Below are positions 1 to 10,572 of a DNA stretch of 64,000 bases, one piece after another. The notes beneath the pieces were generated by a model that was not told the origin of the DNA, ran no database searches, and was given only the letters and a program-made list of their open reading frames with translations. The position numbers and the translations under genes were made by a program. Every line of letters starts with the position of its first letter. Positions within the stretch are counted from its first letter, which is position 1. The stretch comes from Mikania micrantha. Taxonomy: Eukaryota; Streptophyta; Magnoliopsida; Asterales; Asteraceae. The stretch covers positions 67,256,187 through 67,320,186 of the forward strand of contig CM018683.1 of assembly GCA_009363875.1 (NCBI GenBank). The letters run 5' to 3'.

Positions 1-516
1 ATTCTTATAAACCATATAACAAAATATTATGGAAAAAGTTTTTCAAAAATTTATATATGTAAGTATGAGTTTTTTTTTTCCTTTAAAGTGAGAAGTTTCC
101 TTTATCTTTTACTACTAATAAAAGAGTAAATTCAATGCTACATAGCTTTTTACTAGTATATACACCTCATTAAATGTCACATATTACTCTAATACTATTG
201 CCACATAGGATATTGTACAAATATCATCACCATATTAAAAGTTGAAAATTTCCATTACCATAAAACACAAATTTATTAGCAAAATTGTCTCTCAATTTAC
301 TATTATTTTTAATTTAAAAATTAAACAATAAAAGATTATCTACTTATTAAAAGATACTAGGGTAAAATTAAACATGTGTATTAAACATGTTAAATAAATA
401 AATTTTAAAATTATTTATTTTAACTATCATAATATACAGTTTTCAAATATGTTTTTTAAGTAAATAAAGAAATTATTTAATTTATAATAATATTATTTAT
501 CAAGTTTAATAAAGAA
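1..516. other. Intergenic segment X, copy 1, 5' part
   Basis: AT-rich DNA without a credible gene. From about position 61 it is clearly similar to about 43425-43900, including the shared stretch on actively growing A/T runs and the phrase around the ACTACTAATAAAAGAG motif. The similarity breaks at 516, where the copia LTR begins, and resumes at 22807. This is the left piece of an older duplicated intergenic segment split by transposons. Confidence 0.7.
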
Positions 517-1348
517 TGTTGGATCGGGTTGAGTAATCTACACAACACTTATCACAGGTTATCTTCTACAAAGTTGATAGTGCGGAAATCTATCAACTTA
601 GTTTTGTAAAAACAGTTTGAAAACAACGTACTGTAAGCAATAGTAAATTCAAGGTCAAAGTATATTGCATTCAACTGTTAGAATTACAACACTTAGCTCA
701 AGCACTCACTCGTAATTTTTCTAACTAAAAAGTGCATGATTTTATACTAAGACCTACAGCCGTATCCTCGTAGGAATACATGGCTGGACAAAACACTAGA
801 AACAAATGTATGCTTAATCTAGTATCTGTTATGGTCTTGACAGGCCAAGCCATATTAATTACAATCAATACAAAAGACTCCATTGACTTTTATGATAAAT
901 ACCTAAACAACAAAATACATTAATTGTTTGGTATCTTTGTAGCCTTGACAAATCTCCATTGTTGCTGACTAACATCGGAATGTCTTCTCTGTTATTCTTA
1001 ATGAGACAAAGCAGCTCTGTTTATTTCGTAAAGTAAAGAGAATTTTTGTCAGAGAAAAGTCTTCGGAAGTCTTTGTCTTGGGAACCACTGAAGATCGGAA
1101 GTATTGGGAACCACTGATGATCGGAAGCACCGATCGTCGATCGGAAGAACTGATCGTCGATCGGAAGCACTGATCGATTTGGGATTTCACTCCATGGAAC
1201 AAAATGTATTCAGTGGAAGGAATTATCCTTCGGAAGCAATGATCATGCCAAAGGCTAATCCTTGTTGTACCGTGGTTGTACTTCTTCCGATAGAGTATAC
1301 GTTGATCCAGAGATGTTTTGATATGCATCAGCCTTAGAGAACCTTACA
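517..1348 (-). repeat. 3' LTR of the Sirevirus-like copia element
   Basis: Direct repeat of 21998-22801 with TG/CA ends. It contains a run of CGGAAG motifs (about 1065-1165) with interspersed GATCG units. One block of this run is missing from the other LTR. A TATAAAA candidate lies on the minus strand at 740-746. Confidence 0.93.
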
Positions 1349-1360
1349 GTCTCCCCCTAG
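1349..1360 (-). other. Polypurine tract of the copia element
   Basis: The sequence touching the inner edge of the LTR reads CTAGGGGGAGAC on the minus strand. That is a typical plus-strand priming site, placed exactly where the minus-strand element needs it. Confidence 0.8.
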
Positions 1361-1367
1361 GATGATG

Positions 1368-4300
1368 CTACCAAAACTTGTATCCTTCTTTTATTAACTG
1401 TTCAGCTCTTCTCTGGACAAGTACCGTAGTAAGTCCTCCTTCAAAGTCGTTGTCTGGATTGAGTAGAGGAAGACTTACTAGTTCAAAGATGTTTGTAGCA
1501 GGAAGACCATATAGCTGATAATCCTTGAGCTTCATGGTGTATCCATCACAGAACTTCAAAACGAACACAGTTTCCATAGATAGATAGCTCCATTCCACAA
1601 TAGGAAAGTACACATTTAAAGGTAGTTCATCACTTTGTCTTCTGGCTACGGTCTTTCTTCTTTTGAACGGACCGCGTCTTTTGAATGTAACAATTTGAAG
1701 TGATGTTGTACTTCCTTATGGAGGATCATGCTCCCTTTCATCATTATTAGTGGTTTCTGGAGTGGCTTCTGCTCCAATAGAAGCAGTTGCTTTAGTGGAA
1801 GCAGTTGCTTCAGTGGAAGCTTGTTCAGCTTCGGCGGAAGCCATCTCCGATTCAGTGGACTCCAGCTGATCTTTAGTGGAGTTTACTGCCTCAGCAGTGG
1901 AAGCTCCTCCAATACCCGCTGAAGCTCTTGTTGCTTCAGTGGAAGACCTTTTATCCGTGGATTCCACTGCAGCTTTAGTGGAAGCTAGTGCTTCCTTTTT
2001 CCTTTTCGTCCTTGACTGTCTTTCAGGATCAGGGTTTGTGCTTCGCTGTTTTGTTTGACCTCTCTTGATCATGATCACTGAAGAAATTGGTACATTGTTG
2101 TATGAAGGACTGGTGGGAGGAGTGATGGGTTCTTCCTTTGGTTGTTTTGAGAACATGTTAGGGAACATAACTTTTGTTACAACACCACACATCACCTATT
2201 CACCTTCTCTGATCCCAACAGCGGTGATAGGGATTTCGATGGTGGCTCCCTGGAAGATACCTGAGAGGCCTTGCCGTAGCGCCTCCTTTCGTGCCTGGAT
2301 TTGCTCCATTGAAGGTAACTCACCTCTGGCAACCTTAGCTTTTATTTCTCTAACGTGCATGTCCATGGTGGAGTTCTCCATATTCCAAAAGGATGGCCTT
2401 CATTATGTATCTGTAGGCGGCCTCCTTTTACTTCTTGGTAAGGACCACCGCGGCTTTGGCTGCAGCAGCGGCCTGTTCGTGCTGCTGTATCCAATCCAGT
2501 TCTTCAGCCATACCAGGCACCGACCAGTGCAGGATATCATCCACATCATAGCCCTTCTCCTGGAGGAGACCCGAGAGTCTTATCATCTCTTCATCCAAGG
2601 AAGTATCTGGTCGGCCCTTCTTAATCTTTGGCATTCTCTCCTCCTATTTAGCTTCCTCCTCTGGGGTTAGTTTCCTTTTTCCTATGTCCATCAATTTCTT
2701 ACCAGAGGAAATGGATCCTGTTGCCTCGTCAGTTGAGTCATCGGCAAATAGCTCTTCTGTGGAGGAACCATCAATTATGACTGGGCCTTCAAAAGCAGCT
2801 GCAGCTTCGGAGTTAACCTTAGCATTCACTGCCTCATCCAGTTGACCAACCATATTGGATGATTCCTTGGTGGTGCCCTCAGAGAGCTCAGAATCAGAGG
2901 AGAGTTCTTCATACACAACCTTTGTCTCAGGAGGAGACACACATTCATCGGTTGTTGTCTCAGGAAGAGACACACGTTCATCGGCTATTGTCTCAGGAGG
3001 AGACTTAGGTTTATTAACAGCCTCTGTCTTAGGAGGAGACTTTTGGTCATCGGCTGTTGTTTCTAAAGGAGATTCAGGTTCTATGGAGATGGATTTTGTA
3101 GCAGAACTGGGGTTCTCCATATCAACCTAGATTGTTGTCCCAGAAGGGGACCTAGTCTCAGAGGGAGACTTTGGGATGTTATCCAGGGACTTAGATTCCT
3201 TAGATATGTTTTCCTGATGAGAATCCAAGGGTTCCCCTGCAGCACTAGAAGAAGAGGAGGAGGACGAGGAACTGGAGGAGTTGTGATAGTAAGTACTCAG
3301 GAAACTATCCCATTCCTTATCCAAATTGGTTAGGAATGGAGGAGATTCATGAGTAACTTCTACTTCTCCTTTTGAATATGGAGCTGCTGCGTCTTCTTGT
3401 GACAATGGAGCAGCTGCCTCTTCTTCTTTTGCTGGAGATGGTATGGTTACAGGTGAGGATGGTGGTGGTAATGATGATGATCCCATAGGTTGTTCCTTCT
3501 CCCCCTTTTTGGTAGCATCAGGGGAAAGGGAAGACACCTGGCGAGGATCAGGGTGAAATGGTTCAAAGAGGACCGGAGGGCGAAGCTGGAGGTCCAAAAT
3601 GGTATCATCTTTGGTTTGAACCTCCATCTTCAGAGCAACCACCTCTTCTTCGAGATGAGCAACCCTGGCCCTGAGAGTGGAAATGGTGACCGTCAATTCC
3701 TGAATGTGTGTGCCCTCATCCACAGAAGTAGAATCCTTGGGCGATGAAGTCGTGATCCGAGCTCCTGCAACTTCATCACCAGATATGGTTTCTTGGCGCC
3801 CTGGATTCCTCTCATTGAGAATTACTTCAAATAAGTCATCAGCAATGTGAGTTGCCACAAAGGAGGTCCTATTGCCTGTACCACTGTCCTGTAGAACCTG
3901 AGAAGGTTCTGCAGTAGTGGCAGCCTCCACTGTATTGACCCTTTCAGAACGACTAGGGTCAATCTCTGTAGTAATCGACTCTAGGTCAGGAAACCGTGCA
4001 TGTAGGTCTGTTACCGCTCTCTTTATAGTTTGGGTAGAGGGAGAGAGAGGGTCATCCAGAGCTACAGCAGAGAGTCCTTGAGTCGGGGTAAATGTATGAG
4101 TGGGGGCAGTGATGGGCTAGACACACCTGGGGACCTGGGAGACAGTCCTTGACCTAGTGAAGTTGCTTCCATAGAAGCAAGCTCAGTAAAGTGGGCATCC
4201 CTTTGGATATTATCAGGTATGTATGGTGACATATCCTGAGGGCTAGAGGAAGGGTGTAGGGCAGCCATCGGATCCAGAGGAAGATCCGAGGATACAACAA

Positions 4301-5258
4301 TAGGTGTGGTTTGCACCGTAGGCAGAACTGGGCCCTTGCCAGATTTCTTTGCCTTTTTCTGTTTGGGTTCGGAACAAGGGGCCTGAACAGTTGTAGATGA
4401 CTACTTAGGTTGTCTCTTGCATGTGTAGGTGACTGGAATGGAGGCTATATGAGTGGAAGGTGTGGGTTCAGCAGCTGTGGGTTCAATAGTGTTGTCATCT
4501 TTAGGAGCAGTGGGCTCCATAGATGAAAGCAAATGAGTAAACGCTCCAGAGAGGTGGGATGATTTCTTCTTTAATTGAACAAAAACCTTCGAGAGTACCG
4601 AAGGGATTTTGTAGATGTTCCCAGTCAGTGAGAGCGAAGAAGCCATCTCATTGTTAAAGATTTGTTGCAAAAACCTGGGATACATACAAAATTTCTTTGT
4701 GGATGTTACGTTATCCACTAAGTTATTAAAAATAAAAGCGGAAAAGTTAAAAGGTTGATTGGTAATCAATCCATGAATAGCCGAAGCTAGATCAGATGGA
4801 ATTTGATCCCAACCACTAGATTTATTCAAAAGACAATGTAAAAACACATGTAAGAGATACTTGTAATTATAGGACACTCGACCCTTCCAATAGGTTGTTG
4901 AAGGGAGATGACCTTCGTATCCCATCGACCGAAAGGTCGTTGCTACCTCATCCTTTGTGAAAGAAGCACTGCCGGTAGCATCATTGAGATTAAGATGTCT
5001 ACAGACAGCGTCCAGAGAAATTGAAATAGGATGAGTATCAACGGTAGCAGAAAGATGCTTACCCGTTGGAGAGTCAATCACAGAACAAGAACCCCAAAAC
5101 TGCTGGTGATGAAATTCATACACCACGGGGTTAATAGTTAAAGCAGTGAAGTACTTACTCCGACGAATAAAAGAGATAATCGGAGCGAAATCAGCATCAT
5201 TGTCAGCAGAGAGTTCAGCGGTCAAATTGTGCATAGGTTTGAAAGCAAAAAGAGCCAT
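1368..5258 (-). pseudogene. Degenerate Sirevirus extra (env-position) ORF
   Basis: A long reading frame between RNase H and the 3' LTR, now split over three frames: about 5258-3990, 3930-2428 and 2381-1368, with additional in-frame stops near 4401, 3121 and 1714. The first about 230 residues (5258-4560) form a compact domain containing QQFWGSC and MYPRFLQ; I recognise this from extra ORFs of Asteraceae copia elements, sometimes auto-annotated as longin-like. The middle is Ser/Pro/Thr/Glu-rich with repeated PPET units. A leucine-rich heptad stretch near 3690-3560 (LRARVAHLEEEVVALKMEV) predicts a coiled coil, and an Ala-rich helix lies near 2440. No signal peptide or convincing membrane segment was seen, so 'env' describes position only. 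Function is unknown and the frame is broken. Confidence 0.75.
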
Positions 5259-5855
5259 TATGGAGATGAGCGGTTAGGGTTTAGGAGCAAACATTAACTG
5301 TCGATTATGGAAAAGGAAGTGAGAATTTGAATGGGCGGGAGACCTTTTATACCTTTGGATGTCAGCATTTAATATAACAATACATTAAATTTTGAGATCT
5401 GGAGGCAAAGAAGAAAAAGGTCATAATTGACAGTGATGTGTCAAAGATTTGCCGCGTAGTATCGGAAGAGAACTACGTGGTACACAAAAGACATGTATGC
5501 TTCCGAAGACATGTGCTCCTGATAAGTAATCAGAAGGAAATGTTTCGGAAGCAAAGAATTAATATCGGAAGATAAATACTTGCAAAAGAACAAATATCTT
5601 AAGAAGTGTGACATGTTCCGAATAAGGATTAAATAACATGTCGGAAGGTTTAACATTTCTTCTGATGAGTAAGTACTACTCCGAAGATAGGTTAAGTTTA
5701 TCTTCCGAATGATCATTTATACCCTAGTTTAATTGTATTTACTCAAAATTGATCATACCTATGGCTGTGATTAAATACCTAAAACCTTCCTTCATCAAAA
5801 GCCTTGGTGAAGAGATCAGCTAAGTTGTGTTCTATATCAACTTTGACTAAATGAA
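5259..5855 (-). other. Spacer between pol and the extra ORF of the copia element
   Basis: Non-coding stretch within the copia element. It carries repeated CGGAAG / CTTCCG hexamers (about 5455-5710), the same motif that recurs in this element's LTR and in the non-autonomous element at 44230-47471. No gene seen. Confidence 0.6.
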
Positions 5856-7372
5856 TTAGCTTCTTTTCTGCACAATCTCTGATGAAATGTAGCGGATGTC
5901 AATGTGCTTGGTTTTGGAATGTTTGACTGGATTGTTAGTGATGGAAATTGCACTAGAGTTGTCAATCTGGATAGGAGTATTAGATAATTCTACTCCATTG
6001 TCTTTCATTTGATTTTGAATCCAAAGTACTTGTGCACAGCAGCTTGAGGCGGCTATATATTCAGCTTCTGTAGTAGAGGTTGAAACACATGTCTGCTTTT
6101 TACACTGCCATGACACAATCCTGGACCCAAGGAATTGGCATCCTCCAGAGGTAGACTTCTTACTAAGATTGCATCCCCCATAATCACTATCTGTGTAAGC
6201 CATGAATTGAAAGTCAGCATTCCTAGGATACCATAATCCTAACTTTGGTGTTCCTTTGAGATATCTGAAAATTCTCGTTACAGCAAGCATATGTGATATC
6301 TTAGGATTTGCTTGAAACCGTGCACACACAAAAGTTGGAAACATAATATCAGGCCTTCTTGTTGTTAGATACATCAAAGAGCCAATCATCGCTCTGTACT
6401 GGTGCTGATCAACATCCTCCCCCTCAAGATCAGGGCCTAAAGATGTTTTGGACATGGGAGTACCAAGAGCCTTACAATCGGTGAAACTAAATCTTTCAAA
6501 TATATCCTTGTCATATTTTGATTGATTGATGAAGATCCCTATAGGAGTTTGCTTCACCTGTAATCCAAGGAAGAAAGTGAGTTCACTCATGGAACTCATT
6601 TCAAATTTGGATTTCATTAGAGCTTCAAACTCCTTGCAGAGAGTTTCATCAATGGAACCAAAAATAATATCATCAACATATATCTGAACCAGCATAATAT
6701 GATGATTGGATTTCTTGAAAAATAAAGTTTTATCGATTGTTCCTCTTTTGAAGCTGTTTGTCAACAGAAAAGAGGACAAAGTTTCATACCATTTTCTGGG
6801 AGCTTGATGCAGCCCATAAAAAGCTTTATCAAGCTTGCAGACATGATTAGGGAACTTAGGATCCTCAAATCCAGGTGGCTGACAAACATAGACCTCCTCA
6901 TCAATCTTCCTATAGAGAAAAGAACTTTTGACATCCATTTTAAACACTTTGAAGTTTCTGGTAGCTGCAAATGCGAGAAATATTCTGATGGCTTCAATTC
7001 TGGCAACTAGAGCAAAAACTTCATCATAATCAATTCCTTCTTCTTGGGTGTATCCCTACATCACTAACTGTGCTTTATTCTTTACGACAACACCTTTGTC
7101 ATCCTTCTTGTTTCTGAAAATCCACTTTGTTCCAATTGCATATTTACCCTTGGGTAAATGGCAAACCTTCCAAACTCCCTGTCTTTCAAATTGTAGAAGT
7201 TCTTCCTGCATGGCTTCTACCCAGCTGCTATCTTTCAGTGCTTCAGCAACTTTCTTTGGTTCTATTTGGGATAGAAAGAAGGAAAACAAATAGATGTTTG
7301 CTTCATGTTGAGAGCCTCTTGTTCTTATTCCTTCCTCAACACTACCAATAATGTTCTCAACTGGATGGATAT
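5856..7372 (-). pseudogene. Copia reverse transcriptase and RNase H, 3' part of interrupted pol
   Basis: Copies the element RNA into DNA and degrades the RNA strand. The RT start is at about 7330-7056 (SSWVEAMQEELLQFE, GTKWIFRNK). After a break near 7050 the remainder runs 6947-5856, with MDVKSSFL, the QPPGFEDP motif, the catalytic YVDD (near 6680), and the copia RNase H signatures TDSDYGGC, STSTTEAEYIAASSC and KHIDIRY. The break between the two RT pieces is a stop or frameshift, and the gypsy element at 7373 separates this part from integrase. The family is certain; the gene is non-functional as it stands. Confidence 0.9.
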
Positions 7373-7935
7373 TGTGACATCCGTGAAAATCCCAGGTAAT
7401 AACCATATTAAAATCTTAGCTATCCAGTCATTTACGAACAAAAACCAAGTATTACGTATGTTGAGTTGATGGTATTTAGACAAAACTAAGAAACCATGAT
7501 CTGTCACGGGTTTCAAATATCGTAATGCGTATAAAAATAATCAAGGAATAAATACGAGATTTTGGAAATATTTAATAAAGCGAATTATAATATAAACCAT
7601 TTATAAATATCCCAAATATTAAAATAAATTTTATAAAATTTTTGAGTATATTAATAAATATAAATTTATAACTATTTTAATATTTAAATAAATATTTAAA
7701 TAATTATAAAATGTTCTTTTAAATAAATATGAATTAATAAACTTTTTTTTTATAATTATTTTTACACATTTTTATTTATAAAAATTGAAAGAACTCTTTC
7801 CTTAATTAAATTTTAATCAAAAATCCTAATTAAACATAATCATTTAACTTTTTAACCTACTAATCTACACCCCCACATCCTTGTCCCCTTCCAACATTTT
7901 TGTCTCCCCAAGACCCTCCCCTCTCCAATTTCAAC

Positions 7936-7943
7936 TATAAATA
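7936..7943 (+). promoter_or_regulatory. TATA box of the gypsy A 5' LTR
   Basis: TATAAATA preceded by a C-rich stretch and followed by a pyrimidine-rich leader, a normal plant Pol II core promoter layout. U3 would be about 0.6 kb and R-U5 about 1.65 kb. The identical site is at 15707-15714 in the other LTR. Confidence 0.65.
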
Positions 7944-8613
7944 CCACCTTCCATCCTTCACAAATCCTTTGCACCAAATCCATTCTTTCTTTGGATTTCT
8001 AATTCTATCTTCCTAAATCACTTCTCTTGAAATCTTTCTAAGGTTTTCAAGGTAATACTCACTTAAACTAAATGTTCTTACATTATTTACATTATGTCTT
8101 CATACTTCTTCTTCTTCTTCTTCTAACCCTCTAATTCTAAGTTGTTACCATGCTTGATAACACAAAGGTTTGTGTGTTGTGAGGTTTCCTAATAACTTGT
8201 CTTATGACAAGTAACCTATGATCAATCTATACACAAACATACTTTCAAGTTATGGATTCTTGCAATATTGATAACAAAAAGGTTTGTGTGTTTGTTCTCT
8301 ACCAAACATCCAAACATACCTTCAATATTTGCCTTATTATTTTGAATGTTGATAACACAAAGGTTTTGTATAATTAGGGGTCTTTAATCAAAGATCAACA
8401 ACTATACAAAACATACTTTCAACGTTTACCATGCTTTTATATTTTTAGCATTTTAATACATTCACAAATATATACTTGTAATTATTCAAACATATTACTT
8501 AAATGTGATTAACCCATTTAAGGTTTGACTTTAAATCAATATTACTTCAAAGTAATAAATTCATAAACCTTATTCCTAAACTTGATTATACGCATTACAA
8601 ACTTAATCATTTT

Positions 8614-8685
8614 AAACCATCTTTGGTTTCATTATTTATTATTAGACCATCTGTGGTCCTATTATTATTAAACCATCCGTGGTTT
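8614..8685 (+). repeat. Three short hairpins in the gypsy A LTR
   Basis: AAACCA-TCTT-TGGTTT (8614-8629), GACCA-TCTG-TGGTC (8645-8658) and AAACCA-TCCG-TGGTTT (8670-8685). Each has a 4-base loop. The middle one has changed both arms (A to G and T to C) and still pairs. The series is repeated in the 3' LTR at about 16384-16455. Confidence 0.6.
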
Positions 8686-9636
8686 CATTCGTAATTTGGT
8701 ACGACTCAAAATAACGAGTCGATTAAAATGCCAAATTAAAAAGCGAACTGTGTTATGGCTTAATATCATTATTAAGTTGGAAGACGACAAGTTCGAGTAA
8801 CGTATTATCATCTCTTATATGACTTAATGAAAGTCATTACTTTGCAATAACCCCAATCTATTAATCGGGTTAACGCATCTCTTATAAAAATACTAAATAT
8901 TAAATCCATCGAAAAACTCAACAAATGTATACTTTCCTTATTTTAGGAGTTTGAAGTTCGTGACGAGAAACAAGATCTTAATATCATCTACCTTCTAGCA
9001 TCTTACTACTAGTGAGTTTCATAGCCCCTCTTTTACTTTAATGTTTTGGGGTGGAATACATGCTAGATGCTAAAATCTTTACATCCATATGTGTTTAATT
9101 GAAATAGGCATTTTAGTGATTACTTGAGTATACGTGTTACTATCGTTTAAACTTCTTTAATATTCATGATGTACATTAGCAATATTTTGAGTGAAGTATA
9201 CGTTTGACATCGTTTAAACTCATAATCATAAAATGCATGCTTTATTGTTAAACATTAATGGATGAATATCAATATAAACTCTTTTCTAACCATGCTTTAT
9301 CAAGTCATAAACCTATGGACTCACCAACTATTTTTAGTTGACACTTGAGCATGTATTTCAGGAAATTAGCTTCATGGATTTTGTCACAACAAGAAGATTT
9401 TGAAGATATTGTTTAATTTAGATTAGACTATATAGAGAAATCTCCCATTGTTGTATTGTTTTGATCATATCATTTTGTAAAACTCTTATTGATATGTCAT
9501 TTGAATTTATGTAATTCTCTTATGTATGTCTATTTGGATTATGAATGCAATTTAGTAAGTTTCTTTATAAACAATGTATTTGTAATCCAATTTCGTCTCG
9601 CCCTCGTGTTTCCGCTTTAGCGGGGGTGTGACAGAT

Positions 9637-9650
9637 TGGTATCAGAGCCA
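9637..9650 (+). other. Primer binding site of gypsy A
   Basis: TGGTATCAGAGCCA, complementary to the 3' end of plant initiator-Met tRNA, three bases inside the 5' LTR. Confidence 0.92.
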
Positions 9651-10572
9651 TTGGTTATAGAGAATTAGGTTGCATGAAACCTAGACTATAACTTATAGCT
9701 CATCCTAGGACTTACATGAACTCTACATGCTACCTTATTTGAACTACTTGTTACCACTATACGTGCTTACTTGCTTGTTTGTTAGAAATAAGAATCATTA
9801 GAATTTAAGTATTCCATTAAGGATGCCTTAGATTGTAAAAGCCTTAGTTAAATCCTACAACTTTTACTTTTCCTATTATATAAAAATTTAAAACACATAA
9901 TATGTATGTATGACAAAAATATGTTTAACACTCTTACACTCAAAAATATTTTTATTCTATTCTCGTTAGAGCTAAGTTTTGTATAAACGGACATGTATTA
10001 ACTGGAAGGGCGAATGCCGGTAGTTGGGACTCCTGTCTAGGAAAGCGATTCGTATAAATCCCCGACATACTGCGGGACCAGTCTAGCTTTCCTGGGGACT
10101 CCCGATGAGAACATTCTAACCTATAGGCCAAAGCATGTTATACCAAACGTTGTACGAACTATACGGCTCTAATAAGTCAACGGCAATTCCTTTGGGTTGC
10201 CATTCCGCTTCACTTTGAAGCCAACCTCATTGATTTAGATAAACTCCAAAATGATTATTCTATACTCACATTGATATGTCAACCTAAAATAGCAAGAACC
10301 AAAGTGATCATGCAGGTCAAACCACCATTACGAGTGCACGCGTAATCGCCATTTGAAATGCATGAGAATTTTGGCAATTCCTATTCTAAGTTCACTACTA
10401 ATATGGGTTCCTAATCGCAAGATTTTCAAAACATTGGTCATAACCAACAAGATAAACTTTTGACAAAAGGATGATCCATACTCTTGCACGCACAAAGAAT
10501 TTAATCAAGTATATAATAAATAAATCATTACGATGAGATACTAAACCATTTCATTTTTAAACTTCATAGCTA
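9651..10572 (+). other. Untranslated leader of gypsy A
   Basis: About 0.9 kb between primer site and gag without a long open frame. It would hold the packaging and dimerisation signals, but none is recognisable by eye. Confidence 0.7.

Larger units (their letters stand above)
7373..9633 (+). repeat. 5' LTR of gypsy A
   Basis: 2261-bp direct repeat of 15143-17404. It contains a TATA box, a CTTCTT run, three degenerate copies of a unit built on ACAAAGGTTTGTG (about 8150-8370) and a series of three small hairpins (8614-8685). Confidence 0.96.

Noticed and set aside
1104..1337. 77-codon frame within the copia LTR, repeated at 22551-22790
   Set aside because: Both are LTR copies; the frame overlaps the CGGAAG run and has no coding features.
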